22,124 nt of DNA, taken from positions 1 to 22,124 of the forward strand of contig JBFGDZ010000038.1 of the NCBI GenBank assembly GCA_041580375.1, given 5' to 3'. The DNA comes from JAPUIN01 sp041580375 (GTDB lineage Bacteria; Acidobacteriota; Polarisedimenticolia; Gp22-AA2). The stretch's first letter is position 1, and each line of letters begins with the position of its first letter. The notes under the pieces are model-generated. The model worked only from the letters and a program-made list of their open reading frames with translations, did no database searches and was not told where the DNA came from. Positions 1-7,170 of the stretch are shown here, piece after piece. Both the position numbers and the translations under genes were made by a program.

Positions 1-624
1 CCCCGCCGCCCCCTGGCGCGCCGCTTCCTCGTACTTGTAGGTCCAGCGCCCGTAGTAGGTCATCGCGTTGCCGTTGAACAGATCGGGATCCTGCGTGGCG
101 AAACCCGGATCGTTGACCAGCATAACGACCGTTTTCCCGCGCACGTCGAGCCCCTCGTAGTCGTTCCATTCGTATTCCGGGGCGACGATGCCGTACCCCA
201 CGAAGATCATCTCCGAGCCGTCGACGCCCGCGCGCGGGACGACGCGCTTGGTCCAGGCGATGAACTCCTTCCCGTAACCGAAGACGTTCGTGCCCTTCCC
301 GCCGCGCACCGTCAGAACGGCGTCGGGTTTCGCGGTGATCTCCACCAGGGGGACCTCCTGGAACCAGCTGTCGCCGTTGCCCGGACGGAGGCCGAAGGAG
401 GCGAACCGGTCCCGGAGGAACGCCACCGTCTTCTCCTCGCCGGGCGAGGAGGGGGCGCGCCCCTCGAACTCATCGGCGGCGAGCGTCTTGATGTACTGGG
501 CCATCTTCTCGGCCGTGATCGATTGGAGTGCCGTGTCCAGGGCTGCCCGCCGCGCGTCGCACGCGGCGGCCGCGAGGGCGATCAGGGCGGGCACGAACAG
601 CCGGAACGGAACTCGGGTCATCAT
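1..624 (-). CDS. M28-family metallopeptidase with PA domain, N-terminal part (cut by window edge)
   Basis: This is the first 208 residues of an exported zinc aminopeptidase/carboxypeptidase-type protein, probably releasing amino acids from peptides in the periplasm or at the cell surface. The start is the first of two adjacent ATG codons, preceded by GGGAGGAG at a good distance. Residues 5-22 form a signal sequence ending in AAAAC, which fits a loose lipobox (Cys22), so it may be a lipoprotein. The mature start has the helix typical of secreted M28 enzymes (residues 38-58, with LAADEFEGRAP). Residues 136-175 show the PA-domain signature GYGIVAPEYEWNDYEGLDV and KTVVMLVNDPGF; residues 188-205 (MTYYGRWTYKYEEAAR) are also family-typical. 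The zinc ligands and catalytic residues lie beyond the left edge, so activity cannot be judged. It begins 14 bp after the stop of the exchanger gene and its ribosome-binding site touches that stop, so the two are likely one operon. Family assignment is firm; substrate is unknown. Confidence 0.9.
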   Translation of the reverse strand, partial: MMTRVPFRLFVPALIALAAAACDARRAALDTALQSITAEKMAQYIKTLAADEFEGRAPSSPGEEKTVAFLRDRFASFGLRPGNGDSWFQEVPLVEITAKPDAVLTVRGGKGTNVFGYGKEFIAWTKRVVPRAGVDGSEMIFVGYGIVAPEYEWNDYEGLDVRGKTVVMLVNDPGFATQDPDLFNGNAMTYYGRWTYKYEEAARQGAAG

Positions 625-638
625 GGCGGTCTCCTCCC

Positions 639-1694
639 TCACGTGACGGCGTATTGAAGGACCACGTAGGCGGCGTACATGAGGACGAGCGGCACGCCGT
701 GCCGTCGCCGGAACCGGCCCGCCCGCGCGGCCAGGTGAATGATCACACGGAAGTAGATCAGAATGACCAGCATGGTCGGTATGTGCACCCAGAGCGCGAT
801 CGCCGGGATCGACGACGTGGGATCGAGGATCGGCAGCGGAGCGGCTGCGGCGGATGCGCCGATGACGAACAGGACGTTCAACACGTCGGCGCCGATGACG
901 TTCCCCACGAGGATCTCCCGGTGGCCCTTCGCGATGCTGGTCAGCCCGATCACCATCTCGGGGAGCGAGGTGCCGAGCGCGACGAGCGTCGCGGCGATGA
1001 CGACGCGCGGGACGTGCCAGTGGTGCTCCGCCAGCTCGCTCACCGAGAGAATCAGGACGCGGCTCGCCAGAAGGACGATGAGGAGGCCGGCGAGGATGAG
1101 GACGGCGATCCGCGTCCGGGGCATCGGGCTCGCTCCGGCCGCGACGGCGTGCGCGGCGTCGGCCGCCGCGGGGCCGGGGTGCTCGCGGCTCCAGCGCACG
1201 GACAGGTAGAGGTATCCGACGAGCAGCGCGAGGAAAGCGAGCCCGATACCCCGGCCGAGCGTGGCCCGATCGCCCGAGAGAGCCCAGGCGCCGTAGGCGA
1301 CGGCGGCGAGCAGGACGGCGGAGCCGAACTGGACCCACCCCTGCCGGACCAGGACGAACCGGTCGGCCGGGATGACCGCGATGAGGCACCCGAGCCCGAA
1401 GATCAGGCCGGTATCGGCGATGATCGAGCCGATGGCGTTTCCAAGGGCCAGGCCCGGCTCGCCGGACCAGGCCGCCATCACCGAGACGCCGCACTCCGGG
1501 CTGGTGGTGCCGAGGGAGACGACCGTCGCCCCCACGATGACCTTGGAGATGCCCAGCCGGTAGGCGAACCCTGTGGCCCCGTCCACCAGCCAGTCGGCGC
1601 CCTTGATCACGGCTCCGAGCGCGGCCGCCGTGAGCAGCAGGAGGGCCCACTGTGGCAGACCGGAGAACCACGCGTGGGGGATCAGGTGTTCCAC
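639..1694 (-). CDS. Sodium/calcium exchanger family membrane antiporter (CaCA superfamily)
   Basis: A 351-residue inner-membrane antiporter that probably extrudes Ca2+ (or a related cation) in exchange for Na+ or H+. About ten hydrophobic segments flank two inverted alpha repeats, the hallmark of the family. The first repeat, near residues 52-100, contains SLGTTSPE (Glu67) and GNAIGS (85-90). The second, near residues 231-279, contains ALGTSLPE (Glu246) and GNVIGAD (264-270). The two acidic residues in the GT(T/S)xPE motifs are the expected ion ligands. The usual GS-N after each GN motif is replaced (Ser-Ile in repeat 1, Ala-Asp in repeat 2), so ion preference may differ from canonical YrbG/CaxA-like members. 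A charged and Ala-rich cytoplasmic loop (about 168-194) separates the halves. The start is GTG with GAAGGA ten bases upstream; an overlapping ATG lies in another frame. It is the promoter-proximal gene of a two-gene unit with the M28 peptidase. Family is certain; the transported ion is inferred. Confidence 0.93.
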   Translation of the reverse strand: MEHLIPHAWFSGLPQWALLLLTAAALGAVIKGADWLVDGATGFAYRLGISKVIVGATVVSLGTTSPECGVSVMAAWSGEPGLALGNAIGSIIADTGLIFGLGCLIAVIPADRFVLVRQGWVQFGSAVLLAAVAYGAWALSGDRATLGRGIGLAFLALLVGYLYLSVRWSREHPGPAAADAAHAVAAGASPMPRTRIAVLILAGLLIVLLASRVLILSVSELAEHHWHVPRVVIAATLVALGTSLPEMVIGLTSIAKGHREILVGNVIGADVLNVLFVIGASAAAAPLPILDPTSSIPAIALWVHIPTMLVILIYFRVIIHLAARAGRFRRRHGVPLVLMYAAYVVLQYAVT

Positions 1695-1810
1695 GACCGC
1701 ACCATCCTTCGCCCGCCCGCCCCGCGCGCGCGCCGCGCGGCCGCGGCGGGGGAGCGGCCGCCGATGTTGCCATCATGGAGCCGCTGTCGCAAGTGCGGAG
1801 GGCCTGCGCT

Positions 1811-1816
1811 TATACT
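1811..1816 (+). promoter_or_regulatory. Candidate -10 element TATACT in a divergent control region
   Basis: TATACT sits in the 184-bp gap between the exchanger and thioesterase genes. Transcription would start near 1823, leaving a leader of about 56 bases before the thioesterase GTG. The same bases read as TATAAG on the minus strand (1814 to 1809), so the element could serve either gene. No convincing -35 is visible for the plus strand. The rest of the gap is extremely GC-rich, with a (CG)5 run at 1723-1732 and a perfect palindrome GGCGGCCGCC at 1827-1836 in the proposed leader. Confidence 0.4.
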
Positions 1817-1878
1817 CTCGGTTTCCGGCGGCCGCCGCACGGGCGGCGCCGGGCGGCGCGGGACGGCGGGGAGCGGAT

Positions 1879-2400
1879 GTGTCGAAGCGGGCATCGGGCA
1901 AGCGAAGCGTGCGGATCCGGCGGGCGGGGCCCGCCCGGTCCGTCCCGGACCAGGGTGCCGGAGGGCCGGTCCTGCTGGATGTGCCGCCGGATCGCATCCC
2001 GGTCTTCAACCGCAGGCTCGGCATGAAGCGCGTGCGCGCGGGCGGGGGGCACGCCGAGATCGCCGTGGCTCTGACGGAAAATCTCACCAATCGCCGCGGC
2101 GTGGCCCACGGAGGGCTGATCGCCGCGCTCCTCGACTCGGTTCTCGGAAGCGCCGTGATCTCCGACATCAGGCCCGAGGAATGGTGCGGCACGATGCAGA
2201 TCGACATTCAATTCCGCGAGCCGGGACTGGGCGCGCGGCTCACCGGCAGGGGGCGCGTCGTCCGGAGGGGCCGGCACGTGGCCTTCGCCGTCGGTGAGGT
2301 CGTCGACACCCGCGGCCGCGTCATCGCCACAGCCCAGGGCACCTGGTACATCTGGTCCTCGAAACCGAACAACCCTCCGCCACCGAATGCGGCGGGCTGA
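1879..2400 (+). CDS. PaaI-type hotdog-fold acyl-CoA thioesterase
   Basis: A 173-residue cytoplasmic protein likely to hydrolyse acyl-CoA thioesters. Residues 41-160 are a hotdog domain of the PaaI/YbgC-like superfamily: NRRGVAHGGLIAALLDS (71-87) gives the Asn71, HGG (77-79) and Asp86 arrangement of the active site, followed by the beta-strand block MQIDIQFREPG and a final strand at GTWYIW. In this family the Asp or Glu at the position of Asp86 acts with the HGG loop; the substrate cannot be told from sequence. The GTG start is the only start codon downstream of the proposed promoter, with GGGGAG five bases upstream. The first 40 residues are basic and not conserved-looking, so translation could begin elsewhere. 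Its 3' end overlaps the start of the DUF5916 gene by 14 bp, suggesting co-translation. The C-terminal tail (Pro/Asn-rich) lies outside the fold. Confidence 0.85.
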   Translation: MSKRASGKRSVRIRRAGPARSVPDQGAGGPVLLDVPPDRIPVFNRRLGMKRVRAGGGHAEIAVALTENLTNRRGVAHGGLIAALLDSVLGSAVISDIRPEEWCGTMQIDIQFREPGLGARLTGRGRVVRRGRHVAFAVGEVVDTRGRVIATAQGTWYIWSSKPNNPPPPNAAG

Positions 2401-4651
2401 AGGCAGGACGTTCAAAGGAGACGCGCATCGCGGGCGCCGGAGCCGCTCCCGCGGCCCGCTCGCGGCCCTCGCGCTCCTCGTGGCGAGCGCCCCGGCCCCC
2501 GGGATCGCGGAGGAGGTCGCCGGCCGCCCGCAGGGCGCGGCGGCCGCGGATGAAGGCCGTCCCGTCGCGCGCGCCATCCGGGTCGCGTCCCCGCCCGCTC
2601 TCGACGGGGTCGTGCTGGGGGACCTCGCCTGGGACGCGGCGATTCCGGTCTCGGGCTTCCGGCAGACGACCCCCGACGAAGGGCAGCCGGCGAGCCAGCG
2701 GACGGAGGTGCGGATCGTCCACACGGACGATGCGGTCTATTTCGGGATCGTCTGCTACGACGACGATCCCTCGAAGATCATCATCGCGGACAGTCGCCGC
2801 GACTCCTCGCTCACCGAGACCGACAGCTTTCAGATCGTCATCGACACGCACCTCGACCGGCAGAACGGCTTCGTGTTCGGTACCAATCCCGCCGGGATCG
2901 AGTACGACGGCCAGGTCACCCGGGAAGGGGACGACGAGGGCTTCAACCTGAACTGGGACGGATCCTGGCGCGTGCGGGCGGCCGTCTCGGAGATCGGCTG
3001 GAGCGCGGAGTTCGAGATCCCGTTCCGCACGCTGCGCTATCCACGGGCGGACGATCCGATCTGGGGGCTCAACTTCCAGCGCAACATCCGCCGGCGCAAC
3101 GAACAGTCGTTCTGGTCGCCGCTGCCGCGTCAGTTCGGCCTGATGCGGCTCTCGCTCGCCGGGACGCTCACGGGGCTGCGGCTGCCGGCCCACCGCAACC
3201 TGAAATTCGTCCCCTACGGGCTCGGCGAGGCGAGCCGGGCGGGCGAGCTCGGGAGCGAGACCCACCTCACCGGCGAGGCCGGCTTCGACCTGAAGTACGG
3301 CATCACGCCGAGCCTCACGCTGGACGTCACCTACAACACCGACTTCGCGCAGGTCGAGGTGGACGAGCAGCAGATCAATCTGAACCGCTTCAATCTCTTC
3401 TTCCCCGAGAAGCGGCCCTTCTTCCTGGAGAACGCCGGGCTCTTCTCGGTCGGCGTTCCGGGCCAGATCGAGATCTTCTTCAGCCGTCGCATCGGCCTGG
3501 GCGGGGGGGGCGAGGTCGTGCCGATCGAGGGGGGCGCGCGCGTCTCCGGCAAGATCGGAAGGACGGGGTTCGGGTTTCTCACCATGCAGACCGATGAGAC
3601 GCCGGGTGTCGCCGACGCGAACAACTACTCCGTCGCCCGATTCCGGCGCGAGCTGCCGCGTCGTTCGTCCGTCGGGGTGATCGCCACCAACCGGCAGGCG
3701 GCCGGCGACCCGGTTCCCGGAGACGAGTACAACCGGGCGCTGGCGATCGACGGGCGCGCGGGGATCGGGCGGTACGGCGAGATCGCGGCCTTCGTGGCGC
3801 GTACCTTCTCGCCCGGCATCGACGACGATCAGCTCGCCTTCCGGATCGGGACCGACTACGACTCCGAAGCGTGGTTTCTCTCGCTCGATTACACCGAAGT
3901 GCGCGAGAACTTCGATCCCCAGGTCGGCTTCCTGCACCGCACCGCCTACCGGAAGGGCTCCGCCACCATCTTCCACCGGTACCGGCCGGCGCATTTCCTG
4001 GGCCTCCAGGAGCTCCGGCCGCACGCGTACTACGAAGGGTACTGGGATTTCGAAGGCTTCCAGGAGACCGGATTCCTGCACCTGGACAATCACTGGGAAT
4101 GGAAGAACGGACACGAGATCCACACCGGGATCAACTTCACGAGGGAAGGCGTGAAGACGCCGTTCGCGATCGTCCCCGGTGTGACCGTCCCCCCGGGGAC
4201 CTACGACCATGATGAGATCCAGTTCATCGCCTTCACGAACGAGGGCGCCCCCGTGAGCGTCCGGCTGGACGCGACGTTCGGCGGATTCTTCGGGGGGGAT
4301 CGGGTCGAGCTGGCCCCGTCCCTGAGGGTGCGCGCCGGCGAGACCTTCAACGCCGAGATCGCCTGGATCCGGAACGACATCGATCTGCCGGGGGGATCCT
4401 TCCTGACCAACCTGGGCCGGGCCCGGATCACCTACTCCTTCACGCCGAAGGTGTTCCTGCAGACGCTGTTCCAGTACAACGACCGGGACGATCTCTGGTC
4501 CGCCAACCTGCGCTTCGGATGGCTGCAGACGGCCAACATCGGGCTGTTCGTCGTCTACAACGAGATCCAGGGGATCGGGGCCGGGGGACCGGCGCGGCCC
4601 GATCGGAGCCTCGTCGTCAAGTTGAGCCGCCAGTTCGAACTTCTGCGCTAA
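2387..4651 (+). CDS. DUF5916 outer-membrane protein with CBM9-like N-terminal domain
   Basis: A 754-residue exported protein. After a basic N-terminus, residues 24-42 form a signal sequence. Residues 63-240 are a carbohydrate-binding-module-9-like domain (PPALDGVVLGDLAWDAAI, then YFGIVCYDDDPSK and DSFQIVIDTHLDRQNGFVF). Residues 265-754 match the DUF5916 beta-barrel type, with the signature YNTDFAQVEVDEQQINL (316-332) and FFPEKRPFFLENAGLF (338-353), and alternating aromatic strands to the C-terminus. Such proteins are common in Acidobacteriota, Bacteroidota and Gemmatimonadota, and none has a settled function; uptake or binding of a polymer at the outer membrane is an inference. The chosen ATG overlaps the thioesterase gene by 14 bp but has no Shine-Dalgarno sequence. 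A strong AAAGGAG at 2414-2420 lies just downstream without any in-frame start behind it, so the exact start is uncertain. Likely co-transcribed with the thioesterase. Confidence 0.88.
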   Translation: MRRAEGRTFKGDAHRGRRSRSRGPLAALALLVASAPAPGIAEEVAGRPQGAAAADEGRPVARAIRVASPPALDGVVLGDLAWDAAIPVSGFRQTTPDEGQPASQRTEVRIVHTDDAVYFGIVCYDDDPSKIIIADSRRDSSLTETDSFQIVIDTHLDRQNGFVFGTNPAGIEYDGQVTREGDDEGFNLNWDGSWRVRAAVSEIGWSAEFEIPFRTLRYPRADDPIWGLNFQRNIRRRNEQSFWSPLPRQFGLMRLSLAGTLTGLRLPAHRNLKFVPYGLGEASRAGELGSETHLTGEAGFDLKYGITPSLTLDVTYNTDFAQVEVDEQQINLNRFNLFFPEKRPFFLENAGLFSVGVPGQIEIFFSRRIGLGGGGEVVPIEGGARVSGKIGRTGFGFLTMQTDETPGVADANNYSVARFRRELPRRSSVGVIATNRQAAGDPVPGDEYNRALAIDGRAGIGRYGEIAAFVARTFSPGIDDDQLAFRIGTDYDSEAWFLSLDYTEVRENFDPQVGFLHRTAYRKGSATIFHRYRPAHFLGLQELRPHAYYEGYWDFEGFQETGFLHLDNHWEWKNGHEIHTGINFTREGVKTPFAIVPGVTVPPGTYDHDEIQFIAFTNEGAPVSVRLDATFGGFFGGDRVELAPSLRVRAGETFNAEIAWIRNDIDLPGGSFLTNLGRARITYSFTPKVFLQTLFQYNDRDDLWSANLRFGWLQTANIGLFVVYNEIQGIGAGGPARPDRSLVVKLSRQFELLR

Positions 4652-4694
4652 CCTGAGGGCGTCATCCCGCGTGGTCCGCAGCCCGGGCCGCCTC

Positions 4695-4700
4695 TATAAT
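4695..4700 (+). promoter_or_regulatory. Perfect -10 TATAAT for the clan CD peptidase fusion
   Basis: A full-consensus TATAAT occurs 44 bp after the DUF5916 stop. Its final AT forms part of the ATG at 4699. Normal spacing puts transcription start at about 4707-4708, which is the second in-frame ATG. No Shine-Dalgarno sequence precedes either ATG and no good -35 lies 16-18 bp upstream. The layout suggests a leaderless mRNA. Confidence 0.5.
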
Positions 4701-4707
4701 GCACGGC

Positions 4708-7170
4708 ATGATCATCGCGCACACCCGGGGTGTCCCCCGGGCCGGAGCCTTCCGTCCGCGCCGGCGGGACATCGTCCTGAGCCCTGCGCTCGCCATCCTG
4801 TTCGCCGCGACGGCGCTGGGATCGGATCGCGCCCCGGCCGGCCGCACGCACGCGCTCCTGATCAACGGCGGCTCCCGGCCTGAGGCGAACTACCAGAGCC
4901 ACCTGCACCACCTCGAGGACATGGTCGCGCTTCTCGAGAGTCGCGGCATCCCGCGTGACCGGATTTACATCTTCTCGGCCGACGGCGAGGAGGCCGAGCC
5001 GGATCTCGCGGTGCGCGACACGCTCCCGCCCGGCTTCCGGCTGATCGAGGGGACGGCGGCCGGCCGCCTGCTGAGACCGAAGACGGAGCTGACCGACACC
5101 CGATGGCACGGCGTCACGCTGAGGCCGGCCCGGGAGGCGGAGCTTCTGGCGTGGTTCGAGCGGTCGCCCGAGACGATCGCTCCCGGGGACCGGCTCCTCC
5201 TGTTCGTCACGGATCATGGCACCGAGAACACCGAGGATCCCGACAACGGCGCCATCTCGCTCTGGCACGAGAGCCTCACGGTGCGGGAATTGCGCGCGCT
5301 CCTGGACCGTCTGCCGCCGGGCGTGGACACGGTGATGGTCATGAGCCAGTGCTACTCGGGCACGTTCGCCGGCGCCATGTACGAGGACGGCTCCGGCGAG
5401 CCGTCCGGCGGAGTGTGCGGATTCTTCTCGAGCACGCGCGATCTGCCCGCGTACGGATGCTACCCGGAGGGCCGCGATCGCGACCGGATGGGCCACGCGT
5501 TCCACTTCATCGACGCGCTCGCGCGCCGCGAGACGCCGGTGGATGCGCATCTCGAGGTGCTGATCACGGACGACACGCCCGACGTGCCGGTGCGCACGAG
5601 CGACGCCTACCTGGAGCGGCTCGTTCAGGCGGAGGCCGCGTCGCGGGAGGTCGCGCCGGACGTCCTCGTGGATCGGTTGCTGGCCGGAGCGTGGCGCGAC
5701 CGGGGTGCGTGGGAGCCGGCCATCCGCCTGCTCGACAGGCTGGGCGAGGCCTTCGGCACGTTCAGCCCCCGGAGTCTCGCGGAGATCGCCGAGCAGCAGG
5801 CCGGGCTCGACCCGCTGATCGAGAGGATGGAGACGTACACGCAGCGCTGGAGGATGGCGGTGGCGGCCGTCAAGACGGAGAACCTCCAGGCGTTTCTGGA
5901 CGAGCGCCCGGATTGGAAGGAGCGGCTCGAGGAGAATCGTCTCAAGACGCTCGAGGCCGCGGGCCGCAAGGCGCTCCTTCGGGATCTGCTGCCGCCCCTC
6001 GAAGAGCGCGCCCAGGCGGACGCGGCTCTTTGGTCCCGCCTCCAGGATCTGGGCGAGCGCGCCGACCGCGCGTCGGCGTCGCGGTGGCGGCTCAAGGTCC
6101 GGAGGGCGGTGCTCCTCCGCATGCGTTCGATCCTCGTGGGGATCGCGGGGCGCGTGCTTCTGAACGGGGGAGGGGAGGACGGGGACGGTCCGGACCGGTG
6201 GGCGCGCGAGAGGGCCGCCCTGGAGCGGATCTCGGCGTGCGAAGCGATCGAACCCGGAGCCCTGCCGGCGGCGCGGATCGCCCGTGACGATCCCTCCGTG
6301 CGCTCCTTCCCGCCGATGTCGGACGAGATCCGCCTGGTGGACGAGGTGCTTCCCTCATGGCTCGGCGTGCGATTCGGCCCGGTCCCGCCCTCGCTGCGCG
6401 CCGATCGGGATCTGCCGCAGGGCGCCACGATGCTCTCGGCCGTCTTCCCGGACTCGCCGGCGATCGAGGCGGGGCTGCAGGCGGGCGACATCATCACGGG
6501 GCCCCCGAACAGCCCGTTCACCGCCTTCGGCAACCTGCGCGAGTGGACGATGACGGCGCCGCGCGACACCCCGCTGCGGCTCGCAGTGCTGCGCGCGGGC
6601 GAGACGCCCGTCGACGACGCCGCGCTCGAGGCGACTCTGCGGCTGCGGCCCTATCCCATGCAGTGGCCGAAGCTTCCCGGGCCGCCCCAGATCGGGGAGC
6701 CGGCGCCACCACTCCCGGACGGCCTTCAGCCGATCGGGCGCCGCCGGCTTCCGAAGACCGAGGGGCGGCGCCATCTTCTCTTCTTCTGGGCCACCTGGTG
6801 CGGGCCGTGCAAGGCGGCCGTTCCGGAGGTGCTCGCCTTCGCCGATGAGGAGGGACTGCCGGTGCTGGCGATCAGCGACGAGGATCCGGAGGTGGTCGCC
6901 GCGTTCCTCGAGAAACGGAAGCAGCCGTTCTTCAGCCGCGTCGCGGCCGACGTGCGCCGTCTCAGCTACATCGCCTATGGTGTGAGCGGGACGCCGACCA
7001 TCGTCGTGGTCGAGAAGGACGGCATCGTCAGCCACCGACAGGTCGGCTACGCGCCGAAGTCCGGATTGAGCATCGAGGGGTGGGAGTGGGACGCTCCCGG
7101 GGCCGCCCCGATCCGGTCCGGCCGCCAGCGCGTGGCTCCGGCGCAGCCGCCTACCGAACCACCTCGCTGA
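4708..7170 (+). CDS. Exported clan CD (C13/caspase-like) peptidase fused to PDZ and TlpA-type thioredoxin domains
   Basis: A composite protein of 820 residues; positions here count from an alternative ATG three codons upstream (4699). Residues 24-41 are a signal or anchor sequence. Residues 50-300 form a clan CD peptidase domain of the legumain/caspase fold: HALLINGG opens the fold, LLLFVTDHGTEN carries catalytic His173, and VMVMSQCYSGTFA carries catalytic Cys218. Residues 305-515 are charged and helical with no recognised domain. Residues 550-650 are a PDZ domain (WLGVRFG, then AVFPDSPAIEAGLQAGDII). Residues 663-790 are a TlpA/ResA-like thioredoxin with FFWATWCGPCK (Cys701, Cys704) and the cis-proline loop GTPT (764-767). 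It probably acts in the periplasm or outside the cell. Extra cysteines (240, 254, 514) could be disulphide partners. Each domain is recognisable; their union and its purpose are not known to me. The start at 4708 is preferred because the -10 element overlaps the upstream ATG. Its end overlaps the convergent amidohydrolase gene by 20 bp. Confidence 0.88.
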   Translation: MIIAHTRGVPRAGAFRPRRRDIVLSPALAILFAATALGSDRAPAGRTHALLINGGSRPEANYQSHLHHLEDMVALLESRGIPRDRIYIFSADGEEAEPDLAVRDTLPPGFRLIEGTAAGRLLRPKTELTDTRWHGVTLRPAREAELLAWFERSPETIAPGDRLLLFVTDHGTENTEDPDNGAISLWHESLTVRELRALLDRLPPGVDTVMVMSQCYSGTFAGAMYEDGSGEPSGGVCGFFSSTRDLPAYGCYPEGRDRDRMGHAFHFIDALARRETPVDAHLEVLITDDTPDVPVRTSDAYLERLVQAEAASREVAPDVLVDRLLAGAWRDRGAWEPAIRLLDRLGEAFGTFSPRSLAEIAEQQAGLDPLIERMETYTQRWRMAVAAVKTENLQAFLDERPDWKERLEENRLKTLEAAGRKALLRDLLPPLEERAQADAALWSRLQDLGERADRASASRWRLKVRRAVLLRMRSILVGIAGRVLLNGGGEDGDGPDRWARERAALERISACEAIEPGALPAARIARDDPSVRSFPPMSDEIRLVDEVLPSWLGVRFGPVPPSLRADRDLPQGATMLSAVFPDSPAIEAGLQAGDIITGPPNSPFTAFGNLREWTMTAPRDTPLRLAVLRAGETPVDDAALEATLRLRPYPMQWPKLPGPPQIGEPAPPLPDGLQPIGRRRLPKTEGRRHLLFFWATWCGPCKAAVPEVLAFADEEGLPVLAISDEDPEVVAAFLEKRKQPFFSRVAADVRRLSYIAYGVSGTPTIVVVEKDGIVSHRQVGYAPKSGLSIEGWEWDAPGAAPIRSGRQRVAPAQPPTEPPR

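Noticed and set aside
1723..1761. Alternating CG run and two GCGGCCGC sites as a Z-DNA or special element.
   Set aside because: Such runs are expected at this base composition, and nothing else marks them.
528..2297. A 589-codon plus-strand frame opposite the exchanger and thioesterase region.
   Set aside because: Composition is Arg/Gly/Asp-rich with no motif, as expected of a shadow frame in GC-rich DNA; it overlaps two well-supported genes.
4708..7170. Caspase-like gene as part of an antiphage or abortive-infection system.
   Set aside because: The product is exported and carries PDZ and thioredoxin domains; no nuclease, sensor, gasdermin or CRISPR gene is nearby.
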